DNA from: Candidatus Competibacteraceae bacterium
Lineage (GTDB): Bacteria > Pseudomonadota > Gammaproteobacteria > Competibacterales > Competibacteraceae
Reading direction: 5' to 3'
Length of the DNA: 17,533 bases
Assembly: GCA_003527885.1 (NCBI GenBank)
Contig: DPWB01000389.1
Coordinates: 1 to 17,533 of the forward strand
Part shown: in pieces, positions 8,025 to 15,768 of the stretch
Numbering within the stretch: the stretch's first letter is position 1
Layout: each line of letters begins with the position of its first letter
Program-made: the position numbers and the translations under genes
The notes under the pieces: generated by a model
Seen by the model: the letters and a program-made list of their open reading frames with translations, nothing else
Databases searched by the model: none
What the model was told of the DNA's origin: nothing

Positions 8025-8029
8025 CTCCT
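8025..8029 (-). promoter_or_regulatory. tolC ribosome-binding site that bears on the start choice
   Basis: On the minus strand AGGAG ends exactly against the ATG at 8024. Zero spacing is unfavourable. The next in-frame ATG, at 8012, is 12 bases away, which is long but workable and still leaves a complete signal peptide with a basic n-region. Confidence 0.5.
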
Positions 8030-8054
8030 GTGAGTGAGTATGTTAACAATCTCT

Positions 8055-8085
8055 AATATACCACTCCTGGGCCGCGCGTTGTCGA
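8055..8085 (-). promoter_or_regulatory. Putative tolC promoter (extended -10)
   Basis: On the minus strand a TATATT box (8055-8060) is preceded by TGG, forming an extended -10 (TGn-TATATT). A weak -35, TCGACA (8080-8085), lies 19 bases upstream. The start of transcription would fall near 8048, giving a leader of about 24-36 bases. An AT-rich stretch in otherwise GC-rich DNA makes the call reasonable, but it rests on consensus matching by eye. Confidence 0.45.
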
Positions 8086-8117
8086 GGCTGGCCGGATCGG
8101 GGACGGGTCGCTGCCGG

Positions 8118-8777
8118 TCAGAAGACGAAAGCCTTGGTGGGCGCCGCGTTGCGCAAGGGCGAAAGCTCGGTGTCGAACAGGCTTTCCCGCAGCCATGCCC
8201 GCTCGCCGGTGCGGGTGATCAGCAGCGCCTCCATGACCGGCGGTTTGCCGGCCACGACGAACAAGCGTCCGCCCAACTTCAGGCTTTGCCGCCACTCCTC
8301 GGCGACATCGGCCACCGAGCCGGTGACGGCGATGGCGTCGTAACGATGGCCGCTCCAACCGCGGCTGGCGTCGCCGGTATGCAGCACCGCGTTGGCCGCG
8401 CCGTGGGTTTTCAGCTTGGAGCGCGCGGCGTCGGTGAAGTCGGTCACGATCTCCACGCTGACCACGCGGGTGGCCAACCGCGCCAGACAGGCGGTCAGAT
8501 AGCCGCTGCCGGTGCCGACTTCCAGCACCAGATCGGCCGGTTTGACCGCCAGGGCTTGCAGCAACCGGCCCTCGACCGTGGGTTTCATCATGAACTCGCC
8601 GTGACCGAGCGGGATGGCGACATCGCTGAAAGCCAGATTGCGGTAGCGTTCCGGCACGAAATCCTCGCGCGGCACGCGGGCGAGGGTATCCAGCACTTGT
8701 TGGTCCAGCACATCCCACGGCCGAATCTGCTGTTCGATCATGTTGTGGCGCGCTTGTTCGAAATTGAATGCGGTCAT
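8118..8777 (-). CDS. PCMT-family SAM-dependent methyltransferase
   Basis: This 219-residue protein matches the protein-L-isoaspartate O-methyltransferase fold. SAM-binding motif I is VLEVGTGSGYLTA (84-96), with the adenosine-binding acidic residue in VSVEI (106-110) and motif II in RYDAIAVTG (145-153). Canonical Pcm enzymes carry a TISQP-type loop just before motif I that contacts the substrate; here the equivalent is GEFMMKP (60-66). It is therefore PCMT-like, and isoaspartyl repair activity is uncertain. The ATG at 8777 has AGGA about 9 bases upstream. Such genes are often found beside tolC in proteobacteria, as here, for reasons not known to me. A putative promoter lies upstream, and tolC appears to have its own, so the two need not share a transcript. 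The protein has no signal peptide and is likely cytoplasmic. Confidence 0.88.
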   Translation of the reverse strand: MTAFNFEQARHNMIEQQIRPWDVLDQQVLDTLARVPREDFVPERYRNLAFSDVAIPLGHGEFMMKPTVEGRLLQALAVKPADLVLEVGTGSGYLTACLARLATRVVSVEIVTDFTDAARSKLKTHGAANAVLHTGDASRGWSGHRYDAIAVTGSVADVAEEWRQSLKLGGRLFVVAGKPPVMEALLITRTGERAWLRESLFDTELSPLRNAAPTKAFVF

Positions 8778-8849
8778 GTTCGGGATCCTATCAACGCCGG
8801 TGGTTTTGGTGGGTTTGGCCGGGGTGAACGCTGCTGCAAAATCGGGCGC

Positions 8850-8858
8850 ATTCTAACA
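8850..8858 (-). promoter_or_regulatory. Putative extended -10 promoter of the PCMT-like gene
   Basis: On the minus strand TGT-TAGAAT (8858-8850) is an extended -10 match. There is no good -35 box at the expected distance. Transcription would start near 8843, leaving a leader of about 66 bases. It lies in the 106-base gap between trkA and the methyltransferase gene, which otherwise holds only a short G4-A5-C4 inverted repeat. Confidence 0.35.
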
Positions 8859-8883
8859 TAAGGGGTTTTTCCCCGGCGCGGGC

Positions 8884-10263
8884 TTACAGGAAAGTCGCCC
8901 CGACCGAAAACAGCCGTTCGACCTCCGGCACGCGCTTCTTGTCGACCAGAAACAGGATGACGTGGTCATCGGCTTCGATCACGGTGTCGTGGTGGCAGAT
9001 CACCACCTCGTCGCCCCTGGCGATCGCGCCGATGGTAGTGCCGGGCGGCAGGCGGATTTCCTCGATGCGCCGGCCCACCACTTTGGAGGTTTTATAGTCG
9101 CCGTGGGCGATGGCTTCGATGGCCTCGGCCGCGCCGCGCCGCAGCGAATGCACCTTGACCACGTCGCCGCGGCGGACGTGGGTCAACAGGGTGCCGATGG
9201 TGGCCTGCTGCGGCGAGATCGCGACGTCGATGATGCCGGAGGATTCGACCAGATCGACGTAGGATAACAAGTTGATCAACGCCATCACCTTGCGGGCGCC
9301 CATCCGCTTGGCCTGCATCGCCGAGAGGATGTTGGCCTCGTCGTCGTTGGTGACGGCGCAATACACGTCGACGTGTTCGATGTTTTCCTGGCGCAGCAGG
9401 TTCTCGTCGGCGGCATCGCCGTGCAGCACGATGGCACGGTCCAGCTGTTCGGACAGCCGCTTGCTGGTGACCGGGTGGCGTTCGATGACCTTGACCTGGA
9501 ACCGGTCTTCCAGCCCTTGCGCCAGCCGGGCGCCGATGTGGCCGCCGCCGGCGATGATGATGCGCTTGACCATCCGGTCCAGCTTGCGCAGTTCGGCGAC
9601 GATGGCGCGGGTGTTCTTGCGGGCGGCGATCAGGAAAACCTCGTCGTCGGCTTCGATCACGGTGTCGCCTTCCGGCATGATCGGGCTGCCTTGGCGGAAG
9701 ATGGCCGCCACCCGCGTGTCGATGCCGGGCATCCGCTCCGGCAGGGTGCGCAGCGCCTGACCGATCAGCGTGCTGCCCTCGTAGGCCTTGACGCCGACCA
9801 GCCGCACCTGACCCTCGGCGAAATCCAGCACCTGGAGCGCGCCGGGATGCTCGATGATGTGCTGGATGTAATCGGTCACCAGCTGTTCGGGGCTGATCAG
9901 CACATCCACCGGCAGCGCATCGTCCTTGAACAGCTGGTCGCGGTAGGCGGTGTAACTGCCGGCGCGCACCCGCGCGATCTTGGTCGGGGTGTTGTACAAC
10001 GTGTGGGCGACCTGGCAGGCGATCATGTTGGCTTCGTCGCTGTCGGTCAGCGCGATCAGCATGTCGGCATCGGCGATGCCGGCCTGTTCCAGCACGGACG
10101 GGTAGGAGGCGCTGCCGCGGACGGTGCGGATATCGAGACGGTCTTGCAGGGCCTGCAAGCGTTCGGGGTTGGCGTCCACCACGGTCACGTCGTTGGCCTC
10201 GCCGGCCAGGATATGCGCGACCGAGCCACCGACTTGGCCGGCCCCGAGAATCACGATCTTCAC
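8884..10263 (-). CDS. trkA: Trk potassium-uptake regulatory protein TrkA
   Basis: TrkA is the cytoplasmic NAD(H)/nucleotide-binding ring that gates the TrkH/TrkG potassium channel. The 459-residue length equals the usual two-copy form. Order: RCK-N1 (1-120) with GAGQVG (7-12) and acidic Asp30; RCK-C1 (about 140-225); RCK-N2 (about 232-350) with GGGHIG (239-244) and Glu261; RCK-C2 (about 370-455). Both Rossmann nucleotide motifs are intact. The start is GTG at 10263 with a strong AAGGAG five bases upstream, which overlaps the ntrX stop codon. It sits 9 bases after ntrX at the end of the def-to-trkA cluster, so its expression may follow the two-component genes. No trkH or trkG is present here. 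The start is well supported despite not being ATG. Confidence 0.96.
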   Translation of the reverse strand: MKIVILGAGQVGGSVAHILAGEANDVTVVDANPERLQALQDRLDIRTVRGSASYPSVLEQAGIADADMLIALTDSDEANMIACQVAHTLYNTPTKIARVRAGSYTAYRDQLFKDDALPVDVLISPEQLVTDYIQHIIEHPGALQVLDFAEGQVRLVGVKAYEGSTLIGQALRTLPERMPGIDTRVAAIFRQGSPIMPEGDTVIEADDEVFLIAARKNTRAIVAELRKLDRMVKRIIIAGGGHIGARLAQGLEDRFQVKVIERHPVTSKRLSEQLDRAIVLHGDAADENLLRQENIEHVDVYCAVTNDDEANILSAMQAKRMGARKVMALINLLSYVDLVESSGIIDVAISPQQATIGTLLTHVRRGDVVKVHSLRRGAAEAIEAIAHGDYKTSKVVGRRIEEIRLPPGTTIGAIARGDEVVICHHDTVIEADDHVILFLVDKKRVPEVERLFSVGATFL

Positions 10264-10272
10264 GTCCGCTCC

Positions 10273-11643
10273 TTATTCGTCGAGGGCTTTCTTGGGGTCG
10301 ATGCCCAGGGCGCGCAATTTGCGGTACAGGTTGGTGCGCTCCATACCGACCCGGTCGGCCAGCCGCGCCACGTTGCCCTCGCATTCGCGAAACTGTTGCA
10401 TCAGATAGGTCCGTTCGAACTGCTCCCGCGCCTCCCGCAGCGGCAGGTTCAGCGGGATGCTGCCGACGTCCTGGGCCTTGACGGCGGTGATGCCGCGCAC
10501 GGCGGCGTCCACTTCGTCTTGGGTGATCTCCTCGTCGCCGCCCAGAATCAGCAGGCGCTGCACCAGGTTCTTGAGCTCGCGGATGTTGCCGGGCCAGTTG
10601 TAGTTGCGCAGGCGGTTCTGGGCGGCCAGGGTGAAGTGGCGGTAGATCAGGCTTTCCTGATCGACGAAGTAGCCGATGTAATAGTTCAGCAGCTCCGGCA
10701 CGTCCTCGATGTGATCGCGCAGCGGCGGCAGTTTGATGGGGACGACGTTGAGCTGGTAATAAAGGTCTTCGCGAAACCGGCCCAGCGCCACTTCCTGCTC
10801 CAGGTCGCGGTGGGTGGCGGCCACCACCCGGACGTTGACCCGGACCGGTTCCTTGCCGCCGATGCGCAAAAACGAGCCGTTCTCCAGGGCGCTGGCCAGT
10901 TTGGCTTGCGCTTCGAGATCCATGTCGGCCAACTCGTCCAGAAACAGGGTGCCGCCGCTGGCTTGCTCCAGCCGGCCGTAGTGAATCCGGTCGCCCTGCT
11001 CGGAGCCGAACAGCTCCAGGCTGGCGTTTTCGCGGGCGATGGAGCCGACGCCCACATCCACGAACGGGCCGCCGCGGCGCAAGCTGTGGGCGTGCAGGAA
11101 GCGGGCGTAGACTTCCTTGCCGGTGCCGGGCTCGCCGAAGATCAGGATCGGGGCATCGTGCTGTGCGATCCGCAGCACCTGGGCGCGCAGCCGCTGGACG
11201 ACTTCGCTGCGCCCGACCGGTTCGGCCACGATCCGCTGCTGCCGGCGCAGGTTGAGGTTTTCCCGCGCCAACCGGTCCGCTTCCAGCGCCCGCTCCACGG
11301 TCAGCAGCAGCTTGGCCATGGACAGGGGTTTTTCGATGAAATCGTAAGCGCCCAGCCGGGTCGCTTCCACCGCCGTCTCGACGGTGCCGTGCCCGGACAT
11401 CATGATGACGGGGCAGGGCAGGTGATCGCCCTCGCTCCATTCCTTGAGCAGGGTGATGCCGTCGGTGTCCGGCATCCAGATGTCGAGCAGGATCAAATCG
11501 GGCCGCTGCGCGCGGCGCGCCTCGCGGGCGGCGGCGGCGTTCTCGGCGGTCGAGACGGCATAGCCTTCGTCTTCCAGAATTTCCTTGACCAAGTCGCGGA
11601 TGTCGGGTTCGTCATCAACGACCAGAATATAAGACGCGCTCAT
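10273..11643 (-). CDS. ntrX: NtrX-like response regulator lacking the GAFTGA loop
   Basis: This 456-residue regulator has a receiver domain (1-120) with acidic pocket Asp10/Asp11, phospho-acceptor Asp54, Ser83 and Lys105; an AAA+ domain (about 140-370); and a Fis-type helix-turn-helix (about 405-446, with NVARLADRVGMERTNLYRKL at 424-443). Walker A is GEPGTGKE (170-177) and Walker B is GTLFLDE (231-237). The sigma54-contact loop is missing: where relatives read ELFGHEKGAFTGA, this protein reads ELFGSEQGDRIHYGR (210-224), about five residues shorter. In FREDLYYQLNVV (290-301) Gln297 replaces a usual arginine finger. It overlaps ntrY by ATGA and is almost certainly its partner. I infer DNA binding without classical sigma54 activation, perhaps acting with sigma70 or as a repressor. 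Regulated genes are unknown; trkA follows directly. Confidence 0.92.
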   Translation of the reverse strand: MSASYILVVDDEPDIRDLVKEILEDEGYAVSTAENAAAAREARRAQRPDLILLDIWMPDTDGITLLKEWSEGDHLPCPVIMMSGHGTVETAVEATRLGAYDFIEKPLSMAKLLLTVERALEADRLARENLNLRRQQRIVAEPVGRSEVVQRLRAQVLRIAQHDAPILIFGEPGTGKEVYARFLHAHSLRRGGPFVDVGVGSIARENASLELFGSEQGDRIHYGRLEQASGGTLFLDELADMDLEAQAKLASALENGSFLRIGGKEPVRVNVRVVAATHRDLEQEVALGRFREDLYYQLNVVPIKLPPLRDHIEDVPELLNYYIGYFVDQESLIYRHFTLAAQNRLRNYNWPGNIRELKNLVQRLLILGGDEEITQDEVDAAVRGITAVKAQDVGSIPLNLPLREAREQFERTYLMQQFRECEGNVARLADRVGMERTNLYRKLRALGIDPKKALDE

Positions 11644-13910
11644 CCGGCGGCCTCCTTATCAGTGTGCAACGGCGCGGCGGGAACGGCGGGTGGAGTTGGA
11701 GCGTCGGCGCCGTCGTGAAAGATCGGCAAGCGAACCACGATCCGGGCGCCGCCGTCCGCCGGGGTTTCCAATTGAATCCAGCCGCCATGCTCTTCGACAA
11801 TTTTTTTGACGATCGCCAATCCTAGCCCGGTTCCCTTGAGTTTGGTAGTCACGTAGGGCTCGAAGGCGTTGGCGTGCACCGAATCGGGGAAACCCGGCCC
11901 GTCGTCGCGCACGCTCAGTTCGACCCGGTCGGCGCCGGCGACGTGCTCGCGGCGGGTGCTGATCCACAAGGTCGAGCCGTGGCCGTCGCGGATCGCTTCG
12001 ATGGCGTTCTTGACCAAGTTGTGCAGCAGTTGCCGCAGCCGGCCCTTGTCGCCGTTGACCCGCAAGGGTTCCTGGGTCAGGTCGAGCTTGATTTCCACGC
12101 CCGCCGGGTAATCGCGGTAGAGATAGAGCACCTCGGTGACGAATTCGTTCAACTCCAGCGGCACCAGCTGCAAGCGCGGCGGGCGGGCGTACTCGCTGAA
12201 GGCGTCCACCATTTCCTTCATCGCCTGAACCTGCTGGACGATGGTGTGGGTGCCACGCTCCAGGATCTTGCCTTGTTCCTCGTCGAATTGCTTGAGGTAT
12301 TTGTGGCGGATGCGCTCGGCGGCTAACTGGATCGGCGTCAGTGGGTTCTTGATCTCGTGGGCGAGGCGGCGCGCCACTTCGGACCAAGCCGCCTCGCGCT
12401 CGACCTGGACGACGTGGGTGATATCGTCGAAGACGATGACGTGGCCCCCGTGGAGGCCGACCGCATCCGGCAACGAGCTGCCGCGACACATCAGGATGCG
12501 CCGGCCGGCGGTGCCGAACCAGGCGATTTCCTGGCGCCAGTCGCCGGTCTCGGCCAAGTGCGGGCCGACGGCGGCGATGAACTCCTGCAACATCGGGTGC
12601 GCCACGGCGATCCACTGGCTGTCGGCGCCGAGATACTCCTGCAAGTCGACCTCCAGGATCTGGCTGGCCGCCGCGTTGCAGGTTTGCAGGCGGCCGGCCT
12701 GATCCATGGTCAGAACCCCCGAAGACAGCCGCGCCAGCACCGTTTCCAGATAGGCGCGCTGGCTTTCGACCAGCCCCTGGCTGCGTTGGGCGGCGTCGTG
12801 CGCCTGGGCCAGGTTGCGGATCATCTGGTTGAAGGATTCCACCAAAAAGCCCAGCTCGTCGCTGCCGGCCCCGGCGCCGGCCAGTTGTTTGTTGAACTGG
12901 CCGACCGCGACCGCCCGGGTACCGTCGACCAGCTCGCGCAAGGGCTGCACCAGCCGGCGCGCGGTGTAAAACGCGGCCCAGAACGCCGCCAGCACCGCCA
13001 GCAACAGCGCCAGCGACAGGGTCAGCGTGAAGCTGGCCTTGAGCGGCGCGCGCAGGAAGATCAATTCCCGGTAGCTGTCGAAAGCGGCCTGCACCGCGTC
13101 GGCCAGCAGGCTCAAACGGTCGGTGACCGGAAACAGGGCCTGTAACTGCCGCTCCTCGTTGCCGAGGGAGGTGGCCGGCACCACGACCCGAATGTGGAAG
13201 CCGGCGTCGCCGACCGGTTCCAGCCCGACGTAATTGCGGCCCTGGCGGACTTGCAGCAGCGCCGTTTCCGGCGGGGGGTGCGGCAGGATCGCCGCCGGGT
13301 CCATGCTGGCGGTGGCGATGATCCGGCCGCCCTGGCCGAACAGGGTCAGCTCGGAGGCTTCGCCGAGATCGAGCAGGTCGTCCAGGCGGCGGCCGGCCTG
13401 CTCGCCGTCGCTGTCCGCGACGCTGACGGCGACCCGCAGGGCTTGCTTGAGCACCTCGCGCATCCGCAGATCCAGGGCGGTCCGGCTGAGCTCCAAGGCG
13501 TTTTCCAGGCCGCGGTCCACCTGCACGTCGAACCAGCTATCGATGCCCCGTTGCAAGAAATGCAGCGAAAAACCGTACACCAGCGCCACGGGGGTGATGG
13601 CCAGCAGCGCGAAAATGCCGGTCAGCCGCAAGGTGAGGCGGGAGCCGGGGGCCCGACGCCGGTACAGGCCGATCAGGGCGATCAGGTTGTACAGGATCAG
13701 GCTGGCCAAAGCCCCCAGGCCGATGGCGCTGACCAGCAGCAGCCAGCCGTACATCTGGCCGAACTTGGCCGAGTTGGTGGTGGCGCGGCCCATCAGGATC
13801 AGCAGCACCAGCAGCAGCCCGAACAGCAGCAAGGTGAGCGCCAGCCCCCGGGCGCCGGCGAAGCGGCGGATCAGAGTGGCCACGTGTACCACTCGCTGGT
13901 CAGACGCCAA
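11640..13910 (-). CDS. ntrY: NtrY-like membrane sensor histidine kinase
   Basis: This sensor kinase of up to 756 residues has the NtrY layout: membrane segments at about 22-40, 55-82, 96-117 and 292-315, with a periplasmic region of about 118-290; HAMP (about 313-367); PAS (about 385-500); dimerisation/phospho-acceptor domain; and ATPase. The H box is RRLAHEIKNPLTPIQL (514-529) with His518, the N box is NLVKNAIEA (631-639), G1 is DDGPGF (669-674), the F box is FEPYVTTK (683-690), and G2 is GTGLGLA (693-699). All catalytic boxes are intact. The start is unclear: TTG at 13910 gives a 40-base overlap with the preceding gene, while GTG at 13892 or 13883 gives less; none has a strong ribosome site. 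The stop overlaps the ntrX start. The stimulus is unknown; NtrY proteins have been tied to nitrogen or redox status elsewhere. Confidence 0.93.
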   Translation of the reverse strand: MASDQRVVHVATLIRRFAGARGLALTLLLFGLLLVLLILMGRATTNSAKFGQMYGWLLLVSAIGLGALASLILYNLIALIGLYRRRAPGSRLTLRLTGIFALLAITPVALVYGFSLHFLQRGIDSWFDVQVDRGLENALELSRTALDLRMREVLKQALRVAVSVADSDGEQAGRRLDDLLDLGEASELTLFGQGGRIIATASMDPAAILPHPPPETALLQVRQGRNYVGLEPVGDAGFHIRVVVPATSLGNEERQLQALFPVTDRLSLLADAVQAAFDSYRELIFLRAPLKASFTLTLSLALLLAVLAAFWAAFYTARRLVQPLRELVDGTRAVAVGQFNKQLAGAGAGSDELGFLVESFNQMIRNLAQAHDAAQRSQGLVESQRAYLETVLARLSSGVLTMDQAGRLQTCNAAASQILEVDLQEYLGADSQWIAVAHPMLQEFIAAVGPHLAETGDWRQEIAWFGTAGRRILMCRGSSLPDAVGLHGGHVIVFDDITHVVQVEREAAWSEVARRLAHEIKNPLTPIQLAAERIRHKYLKQFDEEQGKILERGTHTIVQQVQAMKEMVDAFSEYARPPRLQLVPLELNEFVTEVLYLYRDYPAGVEIKLDLTQEPLRVNGDKGRLRQLLHNLVKNAIEAIRDGHGSTLWISTRREHVAGADRVELSVRDDGPGFPDSVHANAFEPYVTTKLKGTGLGLAIVKKIVEEHGGWIQLETPADGGARIVVRLPIFHDGADAPTPPAVPAAPLHTDKEAAG

Positions 13911-14452
13911 CTGTCGGACAGATAGGCGAACACCCGCATCGGCGCCGGCAGGGATTCGATGTCGAGCCAGGCCCGCAAGGCGCCTTCGTAGCGCTCGTTG
14001 CGGGCCAGCAGGCCCCGGTCGAGCATGGGAAAGCCGTTGATCTGGCCCATGAACTGCAACGCGGCGCTCCGGCTGGTGAAGCCGCGGCGCTCTTTGCTGT
14101 TGAGATTGCTCACCAGGTACTGGCGGCTGAGCGCGTGATACTCCAGCTTGAAGCGCTGGCCCAGGGAATAAACCGTCTCATCCCACACCCAGGCGCGGCG
14201 GCGGCGGACCTGCATTTCCAGTTCGATGGTGAGGGGGACGCCGTTTTGCAAGGCTTCCAGCGCCGCATTGCTGAAATGGTATTCGATGCGGGCATCGAGC
14301 CGGTAAACCCCACCGTCCAGCTTGGTGGAGGCGGCGAGCACCTCAAAGCCGGCCGCCCAGGCGCTGGCAAGCGTCAACAGGCCCCACAGCAGCGCCGACA
14401 GCAGGCCGGCGACCCGACCGGGTGTCCAGATCCGTCGCGCGCCGGCCGCCAT
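13871..14452 (-). CDS. DUF4390 exported protein
   Basis: This 193-residue protein matches the DUF4390 family in size and pattern. A cleavable signal peptide is likely: Arg-rich start, hydrophobic core LLSALLWGLLTLASAWAAG (17-35), with cleavage near residue 34. The mature part has an alternating beta-type pattern with YRLDARIEYHFSNAALEAL (50-68), GVPLTIELEMQVRRRRAWVW (71-90) and a C-terminal SLPAPMRVFAYLSDSWRL (167-184). The function is unknown. I recall these genes lying between rsmB and ntrYX in several gammaproteobacteria, as here, so a role in what NtrY senses in the periplasm is conceivable but unproven. The ATG start has CGGAG about 7 bases upstream and lies 2 bases after the rsmB stop. 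Its 3' end overlaps the ntrY start. Confidence 0.85.
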   Translation of the reverse strand: MAAGARRIWTPGRVAGLLSALLWGLLTLASAWAAGFEVLAASTKLDGGVYRLDARIEYHFSNAALEALQNGVPLTIELEMQVRRRRAWVWDETVYSLGQRFKLEYHALSRQYLVSNLNSKERRGFTSRSAALQFMGQINGFPMLDRGLLARNERYEGALRAWLDIESLPAPMRVFAYLSDSWRLTSEWYTWPL

Positions 14453-14454
14453 GG

Positions 14455-15768
14455 CTACGCTCCGGGGGCTGCGGCCGGTGGTTTGGACAGGCCGGCGTAG
14501 TAGAAACCGTCCATGGTCGCTTCACCCGGCAGCAGCTGGCGGCCGTGCGGCAAGGCGCGGCCCCACCCGGCCGCGATGGGCCATTCGACGGCGTCGGGCT
14601 GAGCGGCGAGGAAAGCGGCGATCACCCGATCGTTTTCTTGGCGCAGTACCGAGCAGGTGGCGTACAGCAAGCGGCCGCCCGGCCGCAGCAGCGGCCACAG
14701 GCCGACCAAGATCGCCCGCTGCTGCTCGGCCAGCGCGGCGATGTCGCTCTCGCGGCGCAACAGCTTGATGTCGGGATGACGGCGGATCACGCCGGTGGCC
14801 GAGCAGGGCGCGTCCACCAGAATGCGGTCGAAGGGAATGCCGTCCCACCAATCCGCCGGCCGGGCGGCGTCGCCCGCGATCAGGCGGGCATCCGTCCGCA
14901 GCCGGCGCAAGGTATCGCGCACCCGCTCCAGCCGGCCGGCGTCCCCATCGAGCGCGGTCAGTTGCAAATTCGGTTCGCATTCCAGCAGATGGCCGGTCTT
15001 GCCGCCGGGCGCGGCGCAGGCATCCAGCACCCGTTGCCCCGGTCGGACCTCCAACAGAGCCGCCGCCAGTTGCGCGGCGGCATCCTGCACCGACACCCAG
15101 CCCTCAGCGAAGCCGGGCAGGGTCGCGGCATCGGTCGGTTCGGCCAGGAGTAGCGCCGTCGGTACGCCCGGCACCGCGTCGGCGGAATGTCCCGCTTCGG
15201 CCAGCCGCAGACGGTAATCCTCGCGCGCCAAGCGGCGTGAGTTGACGCGAAGGACAAAAGGGGGGCGGCTATTGTTGGCGGCGACGATGGCCGGCCAATC
15301 GTCTGGCCAGTCCTGCCGCAGCCGCGCCAGCAACCAACGCGGGTGAGCGGTCCCGGCCTCCGAATCGCTTTCCAAGAGCGCCGCCAGCTCTTGCTTCCGG
15401 CGCAAGGCGGCGCGCAACACCGCGTTGATCAGTCCCGCCGCCCACGGTTTGCGCAGCTGGCGGGCGGCGGCGACCGTCTCGGAGACGGCCGCATGGTCGG
15501 GAACGCGCAAGTGCCACAACTGGTACAGGCCGATCAGCAGCAGGGCGCGAACGCCGTATTCCGTCACCGCCAGCGGCCGCGCCAACAGCCGGTCGAGCTG
15601 CCTTTGCAATCGGAAATACCAGCGGCAGACGCCGTGACACAGCTCGCGCAGCAAGCCTCGGTCGCGAACGGCGGTCCGGTTCAGGATCGGCGGTAGCGCC
15701 GTCGCCAGCGAGCGGCCCTCGCCCAACACCTGAACCAGTACCTGGACCGCGCTGGCGCGGACGTTCAT
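14455..15768 (-). CDS. rsmB: 16S rRNA m5C967 methyltransferase RsmB (Sun)
   Basis: RsmB methylates C967 of 16S rRNA using SAM. The protein is 437 residues, as expected (E. coli 429). An N-terminal NusB-like RNA-binding domain spans about 1-140, and the catalytic Rossmann domain about 165-430. Motif I is [14 protein letters not shown] (248-261). Motif IV DAPCS (319-323) holds Cys322 and motif VI YATCS (369-373) holds Cys372, equivalent to the two E. coli cysteines (325 and 375), the latter being the nucleophile. The ATG at 15768 overlaps the fmt stop (ATGA), and the N-terminus [15 protein letters not shown] fits the family; an open frame reading farther upstream inside fmt is not used. fmt-rsmB is a widely conserved pair. 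The gene is complete and normal. Confidence 0.97.
   Translation of the reverse strand: MNVRASAVQVLVQVLGEGRSLATALPPILNRTAVRDRGLLRELCHGVCRWYFRLQRQLDRLLARPLAVTEYGVRALLLIGLYQLWHLRVPDHAAVSETVAAARQLRKPWAAGLINAVLRAALRRKQELAALLESDSEAGTAHPRWLLARLRQDWPDDWPAIVAANNSRPPFVLRVNSRRLAREDYRLRLAEAGHSADAVPGVPTALLLAEPTDAATLPGFAEGWVSVQDAAAQLAAALLEVRPGQRVLDACAAPGGKTGHLLECEPNLQLTALDGDAGRLERVRDTLRRLRTDARLIAGDAARPADWWDGIPFDRILVDAPCSATGVIRRHPDIKLLRRESDIAALAEQQRAILVGLWPLLRPGGRLLYATCSVLRQENDRVIAAFLAAQPDAVEWPIAAGWGRALPHGRQLLPGEATMDGFYYAGLSKPPAAAPGA

Noticed and set aside
8862..8874. GGGG-TTTTT-CCCC inverted repeat after trkA, considered as a terminator
   Set aside because: The stem is only four pairs and is followed on the minus strand by a mixed TTATGTT, too weak to call.
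9092..11440. 782-codon open frame on the minus strand spanning trkA and ntrX in another frame
   Set aside because: Arg/Pro/Gly-rich translation without motifs, out of frame with two intact genes; a shadow of high GC third positions.
9373..11718. 781-codon open frame on the plus strand, antisense to trkA and ntrX
   Set aside because: It mirrors two strongly supported genes, has no recognisable domains, and its His/Gln/Asp/Val-rich composition is typical of antisense frames in GC-rich DNA.
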